Under the pieces are notes generated by a model. That model was not told the DNA's origin. It worked only from the letters and a program-made list of their open reading frames with translations, and searched no databases. From Sphaerisporangium album (GTDB taxonomy: Bacteria; Actinomycetota; Actinomycetes; Streptosporangiales; Streptosporangiaceae), in assembly GCF_003323745.1 (NCBI RefSeq), contig NZ_QOIL01000015.1:146727-210726 (forward strand): a stretch of 64,000 nt of DNA. Direction: 5' to 3'. Below are positions 35,014 to 42,784 of the stretch, one piece after another (position 1 is the stretch's first letter; every line of letters begins with the position of its first letter). The position numbers and the translations under genes were made by a program.

Positions 35014-35329
35014 CACAACTTCCTCCCAGGTGGGGCGGAAGGGGCTCGCGGCGGCCCCGGACCCTGCGGATCATCCACCCGCGGTCGGATGCCGCGCCAG
35101 CGATTTATGCACGCGAACGACGTCGACCGCTGGCCGGCCCCGGCAGCCGTGTGACCGGCACAGGCCCACAGCCCCCCGATGGCCTCGACCGCCGTCGGAC
35201 ACGTCCCCAGGCCGGACGCAGCGTGCCGATGCATGCCGGCGACGTCGACCTCATGCCGGGCCCAGGCGGGTCGGCGGGACCCGAACCGAGGGCGTGGGTC
35301 CCGCTTCTACCGGCAGGTGGGTTCCGAGC
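35014..35329. other. Intergenic region between the esterase and DUF397 genes
   Basis: These 316 bases hold the esterase promoter side and, at the right, the hairpin after the first DUF397 gene. No gene or RNA is recognised in the rest. GACGTCGACC occurs twice (near 35126 and 35239) without a clear meaning. Confidence 0.4.
35274..35304 (-). terminator. Hairpin after the downstream DUF397 gene
   Basis: GCGGGACCC (35274-35282) pairs perfectly with GGGTCCCGC (35296-35304) across a 13-base loop, 26 bases past the stop. A near copy follows the other DUF397 gene. No U-tract. Confidence 0.6.
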
Positions 35330-35530
35330 TCAGGCGCTCAGCTCGCCGGATTTGAGGCTGTTGCGGAATGCGGCCCACTCGGTGGAGAGGAAGCAGAGTA
35401 CGGGGCTGTATGGGCGCTTGCTGTCGCGGACAGCCATGCTCTTACCCGGCAGTGCGGCAAGCTCGACGCAGTCACCCTCGTCGCCGCTGTACGAGGACTT
35501 GATCCAGACGGGATCGGTCAGGTCGTTCAT
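35330..35530 (-). CDS. DUF397 protein
   Basis: Protein of 66 residues with the family signature WIKSSYSGDEGDCVELA near the start and MAVRDSK, then W-AF-N-LKSGEL at the end. DUF397 proteins are small cytoplasmic partners of XRE/DUF5753 regulators in streptomycetes and relatives, some acting in development or antibiotic control. It lies downstream of the regulator and a second DUF397 gene, on the same strand, and its last third is nearly identical to that second copy. GGAGA lies nine bases before the ATG. Confidence 0.9.
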   Translation of the reverse strand: MNDLTDPVWIKSSYSGDEGDCVELAALPGKSMAVRDSKRPYSPVLCFLSTEWAAFRNSLKSGELSA

Positions 35531-35601
35531 TTGGCATTGTCTCCGTGTCCGGAATCGAGGGTCTGATGTCTCGCTGGGATACCGCCGTGTTGTGGTTAGT
35601 C

Positions 35602-35633
35602 AGCGGGACCCGGACTGCAGCGCGGGTCCCGCT
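35602..35633 (-). terminator. Hairpin after the first DUF397 gene
   Basis: AGCGGGACCC (35602-35611) pairs perfectly with GGGTCCCGCT (35624-35633), 28 bases beyond the stop. It may partly end transcription between the two DUF397 genes. Confidence 0.6.
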
Positions 35634-35661
35634 CTCTTCTTATGTCAGGTGGTTTCCAAGG

Positions 35662-35853
35662 TCAGGCGCTCAGTTCACCGGACTTGAGGCTGCTGCGGAA
35701 TGCGGTCCACGCGGAGGTTGAGATACGGACCACCGGGCCGTCGGAACGCTTGCTGTCGCGGATCGCCATTCCATTGTCATGCAGCGTTGCCAGTTCCACA
35801 CAGTCGCCCTCCTCGCCGCTGTACGAGGACTTAACCCAACTGGCGCCGTTCAT
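35662..35853 (-). CDS. DUF397 protein, coupled to the HTH regulator
   Basis: Protein of 63 residues starting MNGASWVKSSYSGEEGDC, the family signature, and ending FRSSLKSGELSA. The ATG at 35853 overlaps the regulator stop as ATGA, so the pair is translationally coupled; a GTG seven codons earlier is an alternative start. The regulator-partner pairing is the standard arrangement, and the encoded proteins probably interact. Confidence 0.9.
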   Translation of the reverse strand: MNGASWVKSSYSGEEGDCVELATLHDNGMAIRDSKRSDGPVVRISTSAWTAFRSSLKSGELSA

Positions 35854-36677
35854 GTCGACCATTTCTGCATCCACTCCCTGACCAGACTCAGTGACGCGTT
35901 CTGCGCAAGCGCGCTCGTTCGTACCGCCTCATACCGTAGCTGGATGTTCCGTACTTCCTTGGAGTGGGCAGTAACCTGGCCCTTACCAGCGGTATCAAGG
36001 TAGACGATGTCCCGACCATCTCGTATCTGCGCGATGATGAACCCTGCTCGCAATGCTGCAGTACACCCCGCGTCCAGTGGGACTATCTGTAGCGTGATAC
36101 GGGGGTGCTCGGCGATCGCCAAGAGATGGTTCAGCTGCCCCTCCATGACGGCCGCTCCACCGATGGGTCTTTGGAGGACCATCTCGTCGAGCACCGCCCA
36201 GATCATGGGAGGACGCTCGCGTGTGAGGATCGCCTGTCGATCGAGCCGCGCCTCTACGGCCCTCTCGACGTCGTCTGATGACGCGCCGGGCCGTCCGGCG
36301 AGCATGGTCCGCGCGTAGTCGGGCGTCTGAAGCAGTCCGGGAACGAGGGTCGGCTGCCACGTACGTAGGGTCAGGGCCTGCTGTTCGACCTCCAGCCATT
36401 CGTAGAACCAGCGCTGGTTGCCGTCGGAGCGGCACTGTTCCCAGATCTGGAGTAGGGCGCCGTTGACGCCGAGGGCCTCGTCGCACTGTTCGACGAGTTC
36501 TCGTTGCTGAGGGAGGCGTAGTCCCCTTTCTATGGCGCCCATGGCGGCTCCCGTGTAGCCGAGCCTGCGGCCCAGTTGGGACTGGGTCATGCGTACTTCC
36601 ATGCGGAGCCTGCGCAGCTCGTAGCCGAAACGGGCTGCCGGGGAGGTCTCCGGGTTGGTCGTCTGCGGTCGTGGCAC
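35850..36677 (-). CDS. XRE-family HTH regulator with DUF5753 domain
   Basis: Protein of 275 residues. The helix-turn-helix is at about residues 15-65 (LRRLRMEVRMTQSQLGRRLG then GAAMGAIERGLRLP). The remaining 200 residues are the DUF5753 domain with QPTLVPGLLQTPDYAR and RPPMIWAVLDEMVLQRPIGG. Such proteins pair with DUF397 partners as transcriptional switches. The GTG at 36677 is preferred because GGAGGG lies just upstream and the protein then starts near the family start. Phased 10-bp repeats lie right before the ribosome site and may be the autoregulatory operator. Confidence 0.9.
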   Translation of the reverse strand: MPRPQTTNPETSPAARFGYELRRLRMEVRMTQSQLGRRLGYTGAAMGAIERGLRLPQQRELVEQCDEALGVNGALLQIWEQCRSDGNQRWFYEWLEVEQQALTLRTWQPTLVPGLLQTPDYARTMLAGRPGASSDDVERAVEARLDRQAILTRERPPMIWAVLDEMVLQRPIGGAAVMEGQLNHLLAIAEHPRITLQIVPLDAGCTAALRAGFIIAQIRDGRDIVYLDTAGKGQVTAHSKEVRNIQLRYEAVRTSALAQNASLSLVREWMQKWST

Positions 36678-36690
36678 CTGACCCTCCACG

Positions 36691-36730
36691 TAACGGGATG
36701 CAACTGAATGCAACGGGAGACAACCGCGCC
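36691..36730 (-). promoter_or_regulatory. Phased 10-bp repeats upstream of the HTH gene
   Basis: On the plus strand four consecutive decamers read TAACGGGATG, CAACTGAATG, CAACGGGAGA and CAACCGCGCC. The AAC core recurs every ten bases, about one helical turn, and ATGCAAC occurs twice (36698 and 36708). The array lies 14 bases upstream of the GTG start, suiting an operator for the HTH protein. Confidence 0.5.
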
Positions 36731-36818
36731 ATGACGACGTCGTTGTCGGTATTCGGTTACGGACAATAGAGCCCGCGAACACTCTTGGAAGGGCGAATCA
36801 AGAACCGGCAAGGAAACG

Positions 36819-37160
36819 GTGTCCCTCATGCCACAGAAAATCGCATCCAAGACCTTCCCGCAACCCCGAAAAACCGGACATCCCACCGAAAGCATCGATA
36901 TCGCTTTTAAAGCAGCGCAGCCTCTTCGACGCGAGTCGGGTGCCTTTCATATCTCCACGGACGTCAATGCGGGGAACGGCGTCGCGGCTGGCGTCGCCGC
37001 TTACCTCGCCGGGCGTGCCGACCTGCGCCCGCCCGGTGCCGGAGCGGCTCGTCAGCGCCGGCTGCCTCGGCCGCAGGACCGGCCGAGGTTTTCGCGACTA
37101 CAGCTGAGCCGGGTCAGTCCAGGCAGAACTCGTTGCCCTCGGGGTCGGTCATCACGATGA
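36819..37160 (+). CDS. Hypothetical protein, doubtful
   Basis: Open frame of 113 codons, divergent from the HTH gene, with AAGGA four bases before a GTG. The first 55 codons (MPQKIASKTFPQPRKTG after an internal ATG) have mixed composition unlike an antisense shadow. The last part is Arg/Pro-rich and overlaps the VOC gene in antisense, so the gene may be shorter, broken or not real. Divergent partners of HTH/DUF397 pairs are often small ATP-binding proteins, but no such motif is seen. Confidence 0.25.
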   Translation: MSLMPQKIASKTFPQPRKTGHPTESIDIAFKAAQPLRRESGAFHISTDVNAGNGVAAGVAAYLAGRADLRPPGAGAARQRRLPRPQDRPRFSRLQLSRVSPGRTRCPRGRSSR

Positions 37161-37575
37161 AGCCGGCGCTCATCGGGGGAGCGGGCTCGTGGCGACGTAC
37201 CCGCGTCGCTCCCAGCGCGACGAACCGGTCGCACTCGGCCTCCAGCGCCGCCATCCGCTCCTCTCCCCGCAGTCCGGGAGCCGCGCGGACGTCGAGGTGG
37301 AGGCGGTTCTTGGCGACTTTGTCCTCCGGCACCTGCTGGAAGAACAGCCGTGGGCCGCGCTTGTCCGGGTCCTCGATGGCCGATCTCGTGTTGCGCTGCC
37401 CTTCCGGTACGCCGGCCCGCGCGAGGAAGTCGTCCCACGCGGCCAGCGGGTCGGCGTCCTCGGGCAGGTCGACTCCGGGCGGGCCGGGGTGGACGTAGCC
37501 CAGGACGTCGCGCCAGAAGGACGACAGCGCCCGCGGGTCGTGGGCGTCGAAGGTGACCTGGATGTGGCGGCTCAT
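37114..37575 (-). CDS. VOC-fold (glyoxalase-like) protein
   Basis: Protein of 153 residues made of two beta-alpha-beta-beta-beta modules. The start MSRHIQVTFDAHDPRALSSF and the end IVMTDPEGNEFCLD are typical, with His/Asp and Glu positions that could bind a metal. Members act as glyoxalases, dioxygenases or resistance binding proteins; which applies here is unclear. The start codon overlaps the stop of the DinB gene (ATGA), so the two are co-translated and probably share regulation by the divergent WYL protein. Confidence 0.85.
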   Translation of the reverse strand: MSRHIQVTFDAHDPRALSSFWRDVLGYVHPGPPGVDLPEDADPLAAWDDFLARAGVPEGQRNTRSAIEDPDKRGPRLFFQQVPEDKVAKNRLHLDVRAAPGLRGEERMAALEAECDRFVALGATRVRRHEPAPPMSAGFIVMTDPEGNEFCLD

Positions 37576-38159
37576 CGGCTCGCCCCGCTCGTCGCGGGTT
37601 TCGTGTGCAGGTAGAGGTCGCGCAGCAGGCAGACCTCGGACAGGTGGTGGATCAGCTCGCGGTGGATGTGCAGCACCAGATCGGCCATGGACAGCTCGGG
37701 GTAGGGCTCCTTCGCGCCGACCGGGACCCGGAGCCCGGCCTCGCCGAGGCCGCGCACCCCGGCCAGCCAGAGGTCGAGCTGGGCCTGGAGCTGGTCGAGC
37801 GCGGTGGCCGCGCTGCCGGCGTACTCCCAGGTCTGGTACGTCGCCGCCGGCGCGCCGAAGTGCGCCGCGTTGCGCGCGCCGAGCACGCCGACGATGACGT
37901 GACCGAGTCGCCAGGCGATCGTGGTGAAGGCCGCGGGGACCGGCTGAGGCAAGGCGTAGTCCATCGTGAAGTCCCCGGCACCGGCCTGCACGGGCGCCGT
38001 CGAGGTGCCGCGCGGCCGCACGCTCCAGGCGTCCGGCACCGGCGACCAGAAGTACTCGTCGTCGGTGAGGCCGTCGAGCCGGGCTCTGAGCTGATGGTTC
38101 CAGTGGAACTCCCACTGCTCGCGCAGCGTCCGGTTCCAATCGAGTTCGTGTGCTTCCAT
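37572..38159 (-). CDS. DinB-fold protein
   Basis: Protein of 195 residues with the four-helix DinB/YfiT-like fold. The start ELDWNRTLREQWEFHWNHQL, then YFWSPVPDAWSVRP, and a late HIHRELIHHLSEVCLLRDLY with the metal-binding His residues are typical. Related proteins are thiol-dependent transferases or metal-binding stress proteins. It is first in a two-gene unit with the VOC gene. The gap to the divergent regulator gene is 62 bases and contains a palindrome. Confidence 0.85.
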   Translation of the reverse strand: MEAHELDWNRTLREQWEFHWNHQLRARLDGLTDDEYFWSPVPDAWSVRPRGTSTAPVQAGAGDFTMDYALPQPVPAAFTTIAWRLGHVIVGVLGARNAAHFGAPAATYQTWEYAGSAATALDQLQAQLDLWLAGVRGLGEAGLRVPVGAKEPYPELSMADLVLHIHRELIHHLSEVCLLRDLYLHTKPATSGASR

Positions 38160-38179
38160 GGAGCCACTCTGACCCCATA

Positions 38180-38200
38180 AGCGGACAGGATCGGTCCGCT
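38180..38200. promoter_or_regulatory. Palindromic operator between DinB and WYL genes
   Basis: AGCGGAC-N7-GTCCGCT is a perfect inverted repeat with a seven-base centre (AGGATCG). It is centred in the 62-base divergent gap, so the WYL regulator probably binds it to control both its own gene and the DinB-VOC pair. Confidence 0.65.
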
Positions 38201-38221
38201 GGCCATGGCAGGGTGGACGGT

Positions 38222-39214
38222 ATGGGCGTGGCGAGCGGTGACGAGCGGGGTACGACGGAGCGGGTGCTCACCCTGCTCGGGCTGCTGCAACAGCGCCAGG
38301 TCTGGACCGGCCCCGAACTCGCCGACCGGCTCGGGGTCACGCCGCGCACCGTACGGCGTGATGTCGGGCGGCTGCGCGCGCTCGGCTATCGGGTGCGTGC
38401 CACCCAGGGCGCCGGCGGCGGCTACCAGCTCGGCCCTGGGCAGGACCTGCCGCCGCTGCTCCTGGACGACGAGGAGGCGATCGCCGCCGCGGTCTCGCTG
38501 CTCGTCGGCGCGGGTGGCGGCGTCGCCGGCGCCGGCGACGCCGCCCTGCGGGCGCTGGCCAAGCTCGACCAGGTGCTGCCCACCCGGCTGCGGCACCGGG
38601 TGCGCGCGCTGTCCGGCTCGGTGGAGTCCTTCGGCGGAGGCCGCGCGCCGGTCGACCCCGAGGCGCTCATGACGCTGGCCGGAGCCTGCCGCGACGAGGT
38701 CGAGGCCGGCTTCGCCTACCCGTCCGGGAGCGAGGTGCGACGGCGGCGGGTCGAGCCCTACCGCCTGGTCGCCTCGGACCGGCGCTGGTACCTGCTCGCC
38801 TACGACCTCGATCGCGACGACTGGCGCAGCTTCCGCGTCGACCGCATGACCGAGGTGTCCGCACGGACCTGGCGCTTCCGCCCGCGCGCGGCGCCCGACG
38901 CGGCGACGTTCGTGCAGGAGGGGGTGGCGAGCCGGGTCTACCCGCACCAGGCGCGGTTCCTCGTGCACGCGTCGGCCGACACGGTGCGCGCGCAGATTCC
39001 GGGGTCGGCGGCCGTCGTGCGACGGCGAGGGAGCCAGCTGTGCGAGGTGCTCAGCGGCGCCGGCAGCCTGGACTTCGTGCTCGTGCGCATGCTCCTGCTG
39101 GGGCACGACTTCGAGGTACTCGACCCTCCGGAACTGGGGCGGCGCTGTCGCGCACTGGCGGAGAGACTGCTGGCGGCCGGTGCGGCGACCTCACCGGTGC
39201 CGGACGAGTCATGA
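38222..39214 (+). CDS. WYL-domain transcriptional regulator (YafY/DeoR type)
   Basis: Protein of 330 residues. The N-terminal winged helix-turn-helix is at about 8-65 (VLTLLGLLQQRQVWTGPELA then LGVTPRTVRRDVGRLRALGY). The WYL ligand-binding domain lies at 145-220 with VEPYRLVASDRRWYLLAYDL, where the family Trp-Tyr-Leu is intact, followed by a C-terminal WCX-like extension. Such proteins sense nucleotides or small ligands. It is divergent from DinB-VOC and presumably represses or activates it through the palindrome in the gap. Confidence 0.9.
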   Translation: MGVASGDERGTTERVLTLLGLLQQRQVWTGPELADRLGVTPRTVRRDVGRLRALGYRVRATQGAGGGYQLGPGQDLPPLLLDDEEAIAAAVSLLVGAGGGVAGAGDAALRALAKLDQVLPTRLRHRVRALSGSVESFGGGRAPVDPEALMTLAGACRDEVEAGFAYPSGSEVRRRRVEPYRLVASDRRWYLLAYDLDRDDWRSFRVDRMTEVSARTWRFRPRAAPDAATFVQEGVASRVYPHQARFLVHASADTVRAQIPGSAAVVRRRGSQLCEVLSGAGSLDFVLVRMLLLGHDFEVLDPPELGRRCRALAERLLAAGAATSPVPDES

Positions 39215-39318
39215 GCCGCGACCACCAGGAGGCCGCCCCGATGATCTCGCTCAGGCACGTCGAGGAGTTCGCAGAGTGGGCTCGGGCTTCCCGGAGCACG
39301 TCCGGGACCGATCACTGA
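39211..39318 (+). CDS. Very small open frame coupled to the WYL gene, doubtful
   Basis: A 35-codon frame overlaps the WYL stop as ATGA. Inside it, an ATG at 39241 has AGGAGG eight bases upstream and would give a 25-residue peptide starting MISLRHVEEFAEWARAS. The helix-like composition and ribosome site are suggestive only. Confidence 0.25.
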   Translation: MSRDHQEAAPMISLRHVEEFAEWARASRSTSGTDH

Positions 39319-39391
39319 CGAGCCGGGAGGCGCCGCGCTCCGCAGTCTGATCCGCGGTCCTGGGCCCTGCCGCCCGCTGTGGCCGGCGGCG

Positions 39392-40051
39392 TCAGCCGCG
39401 TAGATAGGTGACGACCGCGAGGACGCGGCGGTGGTCGTCCTGGGCGGGGGGCAGGTCCAGTTTGGTGAGGATGTTGCCGATGTGCTTGCCGACGGCGGCC
39501 TCCGAGACGACCAGGGCGCGGGCGATGGCCGCGTTCGAGCGGCCCTCGGCCATGAGGGCGAGGACCTCGCGCTCGCGCGGGCTGAGACGGGACAGCGGGT
39601 CGCGGCGGCGGCGCAGCAACTGCCGGACCACCTCCGGGTCCACCACCGTGCCGCCACCCGCCACCGTGCGCAGGGCGTCGACGAACTCCTCGACGTCGCC
39701 GACGCGGTCCTTCAGCAGGTAGCCGACGCCGGTGCCGTCCCCGGAGTCGAGCAGCTCGGAGGCGTAGGTCTGCTCGACGTACTGGCTGAGGACGAGCACG
39801 GCCAGGCGCGGGTTCGCCGCCCGCAGCGCCACGGCGGCGCGCAGGCCCTCCTCGGCGAAGCCGGGCGGCATGCGGACGTCGGTCACCACGATGTCGGGGG
39901 CGTGTTCGGCCACCGCCGCCATCAGCGACTCGGCGTCGCCCACGGAGGCCGCCACGCGGTGGCCGAACCGGGCCAGCAGCCCGGACAGCCCCTCGCGCAG
40001 CAGGACGCCGTCCTCGGCGATCACTACCGTCAGGCCGGCGTCGTCGCGCAC
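39392..40051 (-). CDS. Two-component response regulator, NarL/LuxR family
   Basis: Protein of 219 residues. The receiver domain starts LTVVIAEDGVLLREGLSGLL, with acidic residues E13 and D14, the phosphoacceptor D58 in IVVTDVRMPP, and K in YLLKDRVGD. The LuxR-type helix-turn-helix is at 150-210 (LSPREREVLALMAEGRSNAA then AVGKHIGNILTKLDL). The GTG start has GGAG five bases upstream and lies inside the end of the kinase gene, so the pair is co-translated. It is phosphorylated by the upstream kinase; targets are unknown. Confidence 0.92.
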   Translation of the reverse strand: MRDDAGLTVVIAEDGVLLREGLSGLLARFGHRVAASVGDAESLMAAVAEHAPDIVVTDVRMPPGFAEEGLRAAVALRAANPRLAVLVLSQYVEQTYASELLDSGDGTGVGYLLKDRVGDVEEFVDALRTVAGGGTVVDPEVVRQLLRRRRDPLSRLSPREREVLALMAEGRSNAAIARALVVSEAAVGKHIGNILTKLDLPPAQDDHRRVLAVVTYLRG

Positions 40052-41298
40052 GGGATCTCCACACGTAGCAGGGTCGGCCCGCCGGGCGGGCTGGACAGCA
40101 TGAGTCTGCCGTCCACCACCGAGACGCGGTCGGCCAGGCCGGCCAGGCCCGTGCCCGCCGCCGCGTCCGCGCCGCCCACGCCGTCGTCGCGGATCTCCAC
40201 GACCAGCAGCCCGTCCTCGACGCGCCCGTCGATCGTGGCCAGCCGGGCCTCGCTGTGCTTGGCGACGTTGGCCAGCGCCTCGCATACCACGAAGTAGGCG
40301 ACCGACTCGATGGCCTCGGGGAGGCGCGGGCAGTCGACGGAGCCCTCCACGAGCACCGGGGACCGGTCGGCCACGTCCATCACCGCGGCGGGCAGCCCCC
40401 GGTCGGTGAGGATGCGCGGGTGGATGCCCCGGATCAGGTCGCGGATCTCGGCCAGCGCGAGCTTGGCCTGCTCGTGCGCCTGCCCCACCAGCTCCGCCGC
40501 CTCCGCGCCGCGCGTCACCCGGGCCAGGCCGAGCGTCATCGTGAGCGACACCAGCCGCTGCTGCGCGCCGTCGTGCAGGTCGCGTTCGATGCGGCGGCGC
40601 TCGGACTCGAACGCCTCCAGCAGCCGGGTGCGCGAGCGCGTCAGCTCGGCCAGCCGCTCGCCCTGCTCCTCGTCGCGCGGGGCCAGCAGCAGCCTGGCCA
40701 GCATGGCGTGCCCCATCGCCAGCGCCGTCAGCGGGTAGGCGGCCAGGGCCAGCGTGAGCAGGCCGAGCGCGCTCATCGCGAACGCCTCGGGGTAGCTGTC
40801 CACCAGCCACAGTTTGAGGACGTTCAGGCTTCCCGCCTGCGCGAGGCCGTACGGGGTGAAGATCATCGTGAGGGGTATCACCAGGCCGTAGAGGACCACG
40901 GCCAGCTCGGCGGGCCAGAGCACCACGACCAGCAGCCCCGTGTACGCCAGCTCGCGCCACGTGGCCTGTTCCTTGAAGCGCCACTCCACCCAGGCCCACA
41001 ACCCCGGCCGCTTCGGGTCCAGGTGCGGGGTGGGGACCGGCTCGTCGTCGATGAGGCGCAGCCGCCGGCGCTCCAGCGCGGCGACAGGGAGGCCGCCGAG
41101 CCCCATGGCGAGCACGATCGGGATGCCGATCAGCACCAGCGTCAGGACGGCGCCCGCGGCCAGCGAGGTCACGAAGAGCACGAGCACGACGCCGCCGACG
41201 CCCACGCCGGTCAGCAGGTAGGCCATCGCGCGCCACGGCCAGGCCGAGATGATCAGATCCCGCCGGGCGAGGGTTCGCCAGGCATGTCGAGGTCGCAC
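40030..41298 (-). CDS. Two-component sensor histidine kinase, HisKA_3 type
   Basis: Protein of 422 residues. The N-terminal half has four or more membrane helices (about 25-75 and 115-205) forming a membrane-embedded sensor with no large outside domain. The dimerisation and phosphotransfer helix has RRRIERDLHDGAQQRLVSL with the phosphorylated His242. The ATPase domain near 330-415 has NVAKHSEA and IRDDGVGGAD plus TGLAGLADRV. This is the NarX/DesK-like class often tied to envelope or antibiotic stress. The start codon is GTG with no strong ribosome site. It overlaps the response regulator gene by 22 bases. Confidence 0.9.
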   Translation of the reverse strand: MRPRHAWRTLARRDLIISAWPWRAMAYLLTGVGVGGVVLVLFVTSLAAGAVLTLVLIGIPIVLAMGLGGLPVAALERRRLRLIDDEPVPTPHLDPKRPGLWAWVEWRFKEQATWRELAYTGLLVVVLWPAELAVVLYGLVIPLTMIFTPYGLAQAGSLNVLKLWLVDSYPEAFAMSALGLLTLALAAYPLTALAMGHAMLARLLLAPRDEEQGERLAELTRSRTRLLEAFESERRRIERDLHDGAQQRLVSLTMTLGLARVTRGAEAAELVGQAHEQAKLALAEIRDLIRGIHPRILTDRGLPAAVMDVADRSPVLVEGSVDCPRLPEAIESVAYFVVCEALANVAKHSEARLATIDGRVEDGLLVVEIRDDGVGGADAAAGTGLAGLADRVSVVDGRLMLSSPPGGPTLLRVEIPCATTPA

Positions 41299-41434
41299 TC
41301 ACACGACGGTACGGCCTGCTCAGCGCGCCTTGACAGGTGGCCCGGCCCACCTTCGGGGTAGGTCTGGCCATACCCCGAAGACTAGGCGCCGTCCCCCTGC
41401 GCGCCTGGCCTCCGCGGCGGTCTGATTGCCCGTC

Positions 41435-42232
41435 ATGAACGAGACAGCACGGCTCAGGCCGGACACGAACGTCGGCGGCGACGTCGAGGGCCCGGGCCGA
41501 GCCGGCATACGAACGAACGTCGGCGGCGACGTCAAGGGCTCGGGCCGGGCGGGTACGCGGGCGAACGTCGGAGAAGCCATCCGCCCGACGGGAGGCGTGC
41601 CGGGCGGCCGTGCCGCGGACCTGCGGGCCTTCGCCGGGGTGGCGCTGCGCCGGCAGCGCGTCGTCGGGGCCGTGGCGCCGAGTTCGCCCGCGCTGGCGCG
41701 GGCGCTCACCACGATCGTCCCCTCCTCTGGGACGCCGGTCGTGGTGGAGCTCGGCGCGGGCACCGGGCCGATCACCGAGGCGATCCGGGGCAGGATCGCC
41801 CCCGGCGGTCGCCAGGTCGCCATCGACGTGGACCGCGAGATGGTGGCCCACCTGCGCAGGACCCGGCCCTGGCTGGAGGTCCTGCACGGGGACGCCGCCG
41901 ACCTCGGGGCACTGCTGGCCTCGGCCGGCGTGGGCCGGGTGGACGCGGTCGTCAGTACGCTGCCGTGGTCGCTGTTCCCCGTCCCGCGCCAGGTGAGGAT
42001 GCTGGAGGAGATCGGCCGGGTCCTCACCCCCGCCGGGGCCTTCACGACGGTGACCTACCTGCCCGCGTTGCTCCTGCGCGGCGCCCACGAGTTCCGGCGG
42101 CGTCTCGGCCGGGCGTTCGAGGAGGTCCTGATCACCGGGCCGGTCTGGCGCAACATGCCGCCGGGCCTGGCCTACGTCTGCCGCAGGCCCGTGCCCGCCT
42201 CAGCCGCGCCGGGTGGCGAGGATCACTCCTGA
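41435..42232 (+). CDS. Phospholipid N-methyltransferase-like SAM enzyme
   Basis: Protein of about 265 residues. After an N-terminal tail with 16-residue repeats (RTNVGGDVKGSGRAG type, residues 5-50), VVGAVAPSSPALARALTTIV resembles the start of bacterial phosphatidylethanolamine methyltransferases. The SAM motif VVVELGAGTGPITEAI is near residue 105 and STLPWSLFPV occupies the NPPY-like position. An rRNA-dimethylase-like origin is visible. It probably acts at the membrane on a phospholipid. The ATG at 41435 is chosen; a TTG three codons earlier is possible, and the repeats may in fact precede a later natural start. The 3' end overlaps the convergent methyltransferase gene by 33 bases. Confidence 0.75.
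   Translation: MNETARLRPDTNVGGDVEGPGRAGIRTNVGGDVKGSGRAGTRANVGEAIRPTGGVPGGRAADLRAFAGVALRRQRVVGAVAPSSPALARALTTIVPSSGTPVVVELGAGTGPITEAIRGRIAPGGRQVAIDVDREMVAHLRRTRPWLEVLHGDAADLGALLASAGVGRVDAVVSTLPWSLFPVPRQVRMLEEIGRVLTPAGAFTTVTYLPALLLRGAHEFRRRLGRAFEEVLITGPVWRNMPPGLAYVCRRPVPASAAPGGEDHS
41460..41575 (+). repeat. In-frame 48-bp tandem repeat
   Basis: CGAACGTCGGCGGCGACGTC starts at 41466 and recurs at 41514; a third, shorter copy begins at 41562. The period is exactly 48. It encodes TNVGGDVxGxGRAGxR units at the start of the phospholipid methyltransferase-like protein. Confidence 0.85.
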
Positions 42233-42760
42233 CCCGTCCGCCAGCTCGGCCGCGACCAGTTCGGGGTGAGCGAACAGCGCGCGCCTGACCCCGTGCTGGC
42301 GCTCGGCGAAGTCGGCCGGCCAGTCGGGCATGGGACGCATGTCGTCCACGACCAGCGTGCCCCGGGGAGCGAGGGCGGCGATCGTGGCCTCCAGCCCCTC
42401 GTGCTTGCCGGCCGCGGCGTCGGCGAAGATCAGGTCGAACGGGCCGAGCCCCAGCGGCGGCACTTCCCCGACGCGGAAGTCGACGAAGTCCGGCCAGTCG
42501 CCCACCGCGGCGCGCGCCGACCGGGCGGCGTCCCGCTCGACGGTGATCACGGTGACGTCGGTGCGGGGCAGCAGGCCGGAGACGATCCAGGCGGTGCCGA
42601 CGCCGAGCCCCGTCCCGATCTCCAGGACGTGACCCGACGGGGGGACGCGGGCCGCGAGCACCGCGAGCAGCCGGCCGGTGACGGGATCGCACGAGTACGC
42701 GAACGCCTCGGCGCGGGCACGGGCCGTGGCCTCGGCCACCAGAGGGTGATCAGTGTCCAT
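42200..42760 (-). CDS. O-methyltransferase family SAM enzyme
   Basis: Protein of 186 residues. SAM motif I is VLEIGTGLGVGTAWIVSGL near residues 45-63, the acidic residue follows in VITVERDAARS, and FDLIFADAAAGKHEG holds the metal-dependent O-methyltransferase-like segment. It lies 24 bases after fbiB on the same strand and may be co-transcribed with fbiA-fbiB. TAGGCT ends nine bases before the ATG, so a leaderless promoter of its own is also likely. Its substrate is unknown; a role linked to F420 is only suggested by position. Confidence 0.8.
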   Translation of the reverse strand: MDTDHPLVAEATARARAEAFAYSCDPVTGRLLAVLAARVPPSGHVLEIGTGLGVGTAWIVSGLLPRTDVTVITVERDAARSARAAVGDWPDFVDFRVGEVPPLGLGPFDLIFADAAAGKHEGLEATIAALAPRGTLVVDDMRPMPDWPADFAERQHGVRRALFAHPELVAAELADGSGVILATRRG

Positions 42761-42769
42761 GATCCACAG

Positions 42770-42775
42770 AGCCTA
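42770..42775 (-). promoter_or_regulatory. -10 hexamer before the O-methyltransferase gene
   Basis: TAGGCT on the minus strand lies in the 24-base gap after fbiB, nine bases before the ATG. Confidence 0.4.
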
Positions 42776-42784
42776 GTGGCGCGG

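Noticed and set aside
35131..35260. Repeated GACGTCGACC as an attachment site or insertion footprint
   Set aside because: Only ten bases are shared, there is no transposase or integrase gene nearby, and the motif is common in GC-rich DNA.
40052..42088. An upstream extension of the response regulator frame by almost 680 codons
   Set aside because: It lies antisense or out of frame to the kinase and methyltransferase genes. The receiver domain starts naturally at the GTG at 40051 with a GGAG site.
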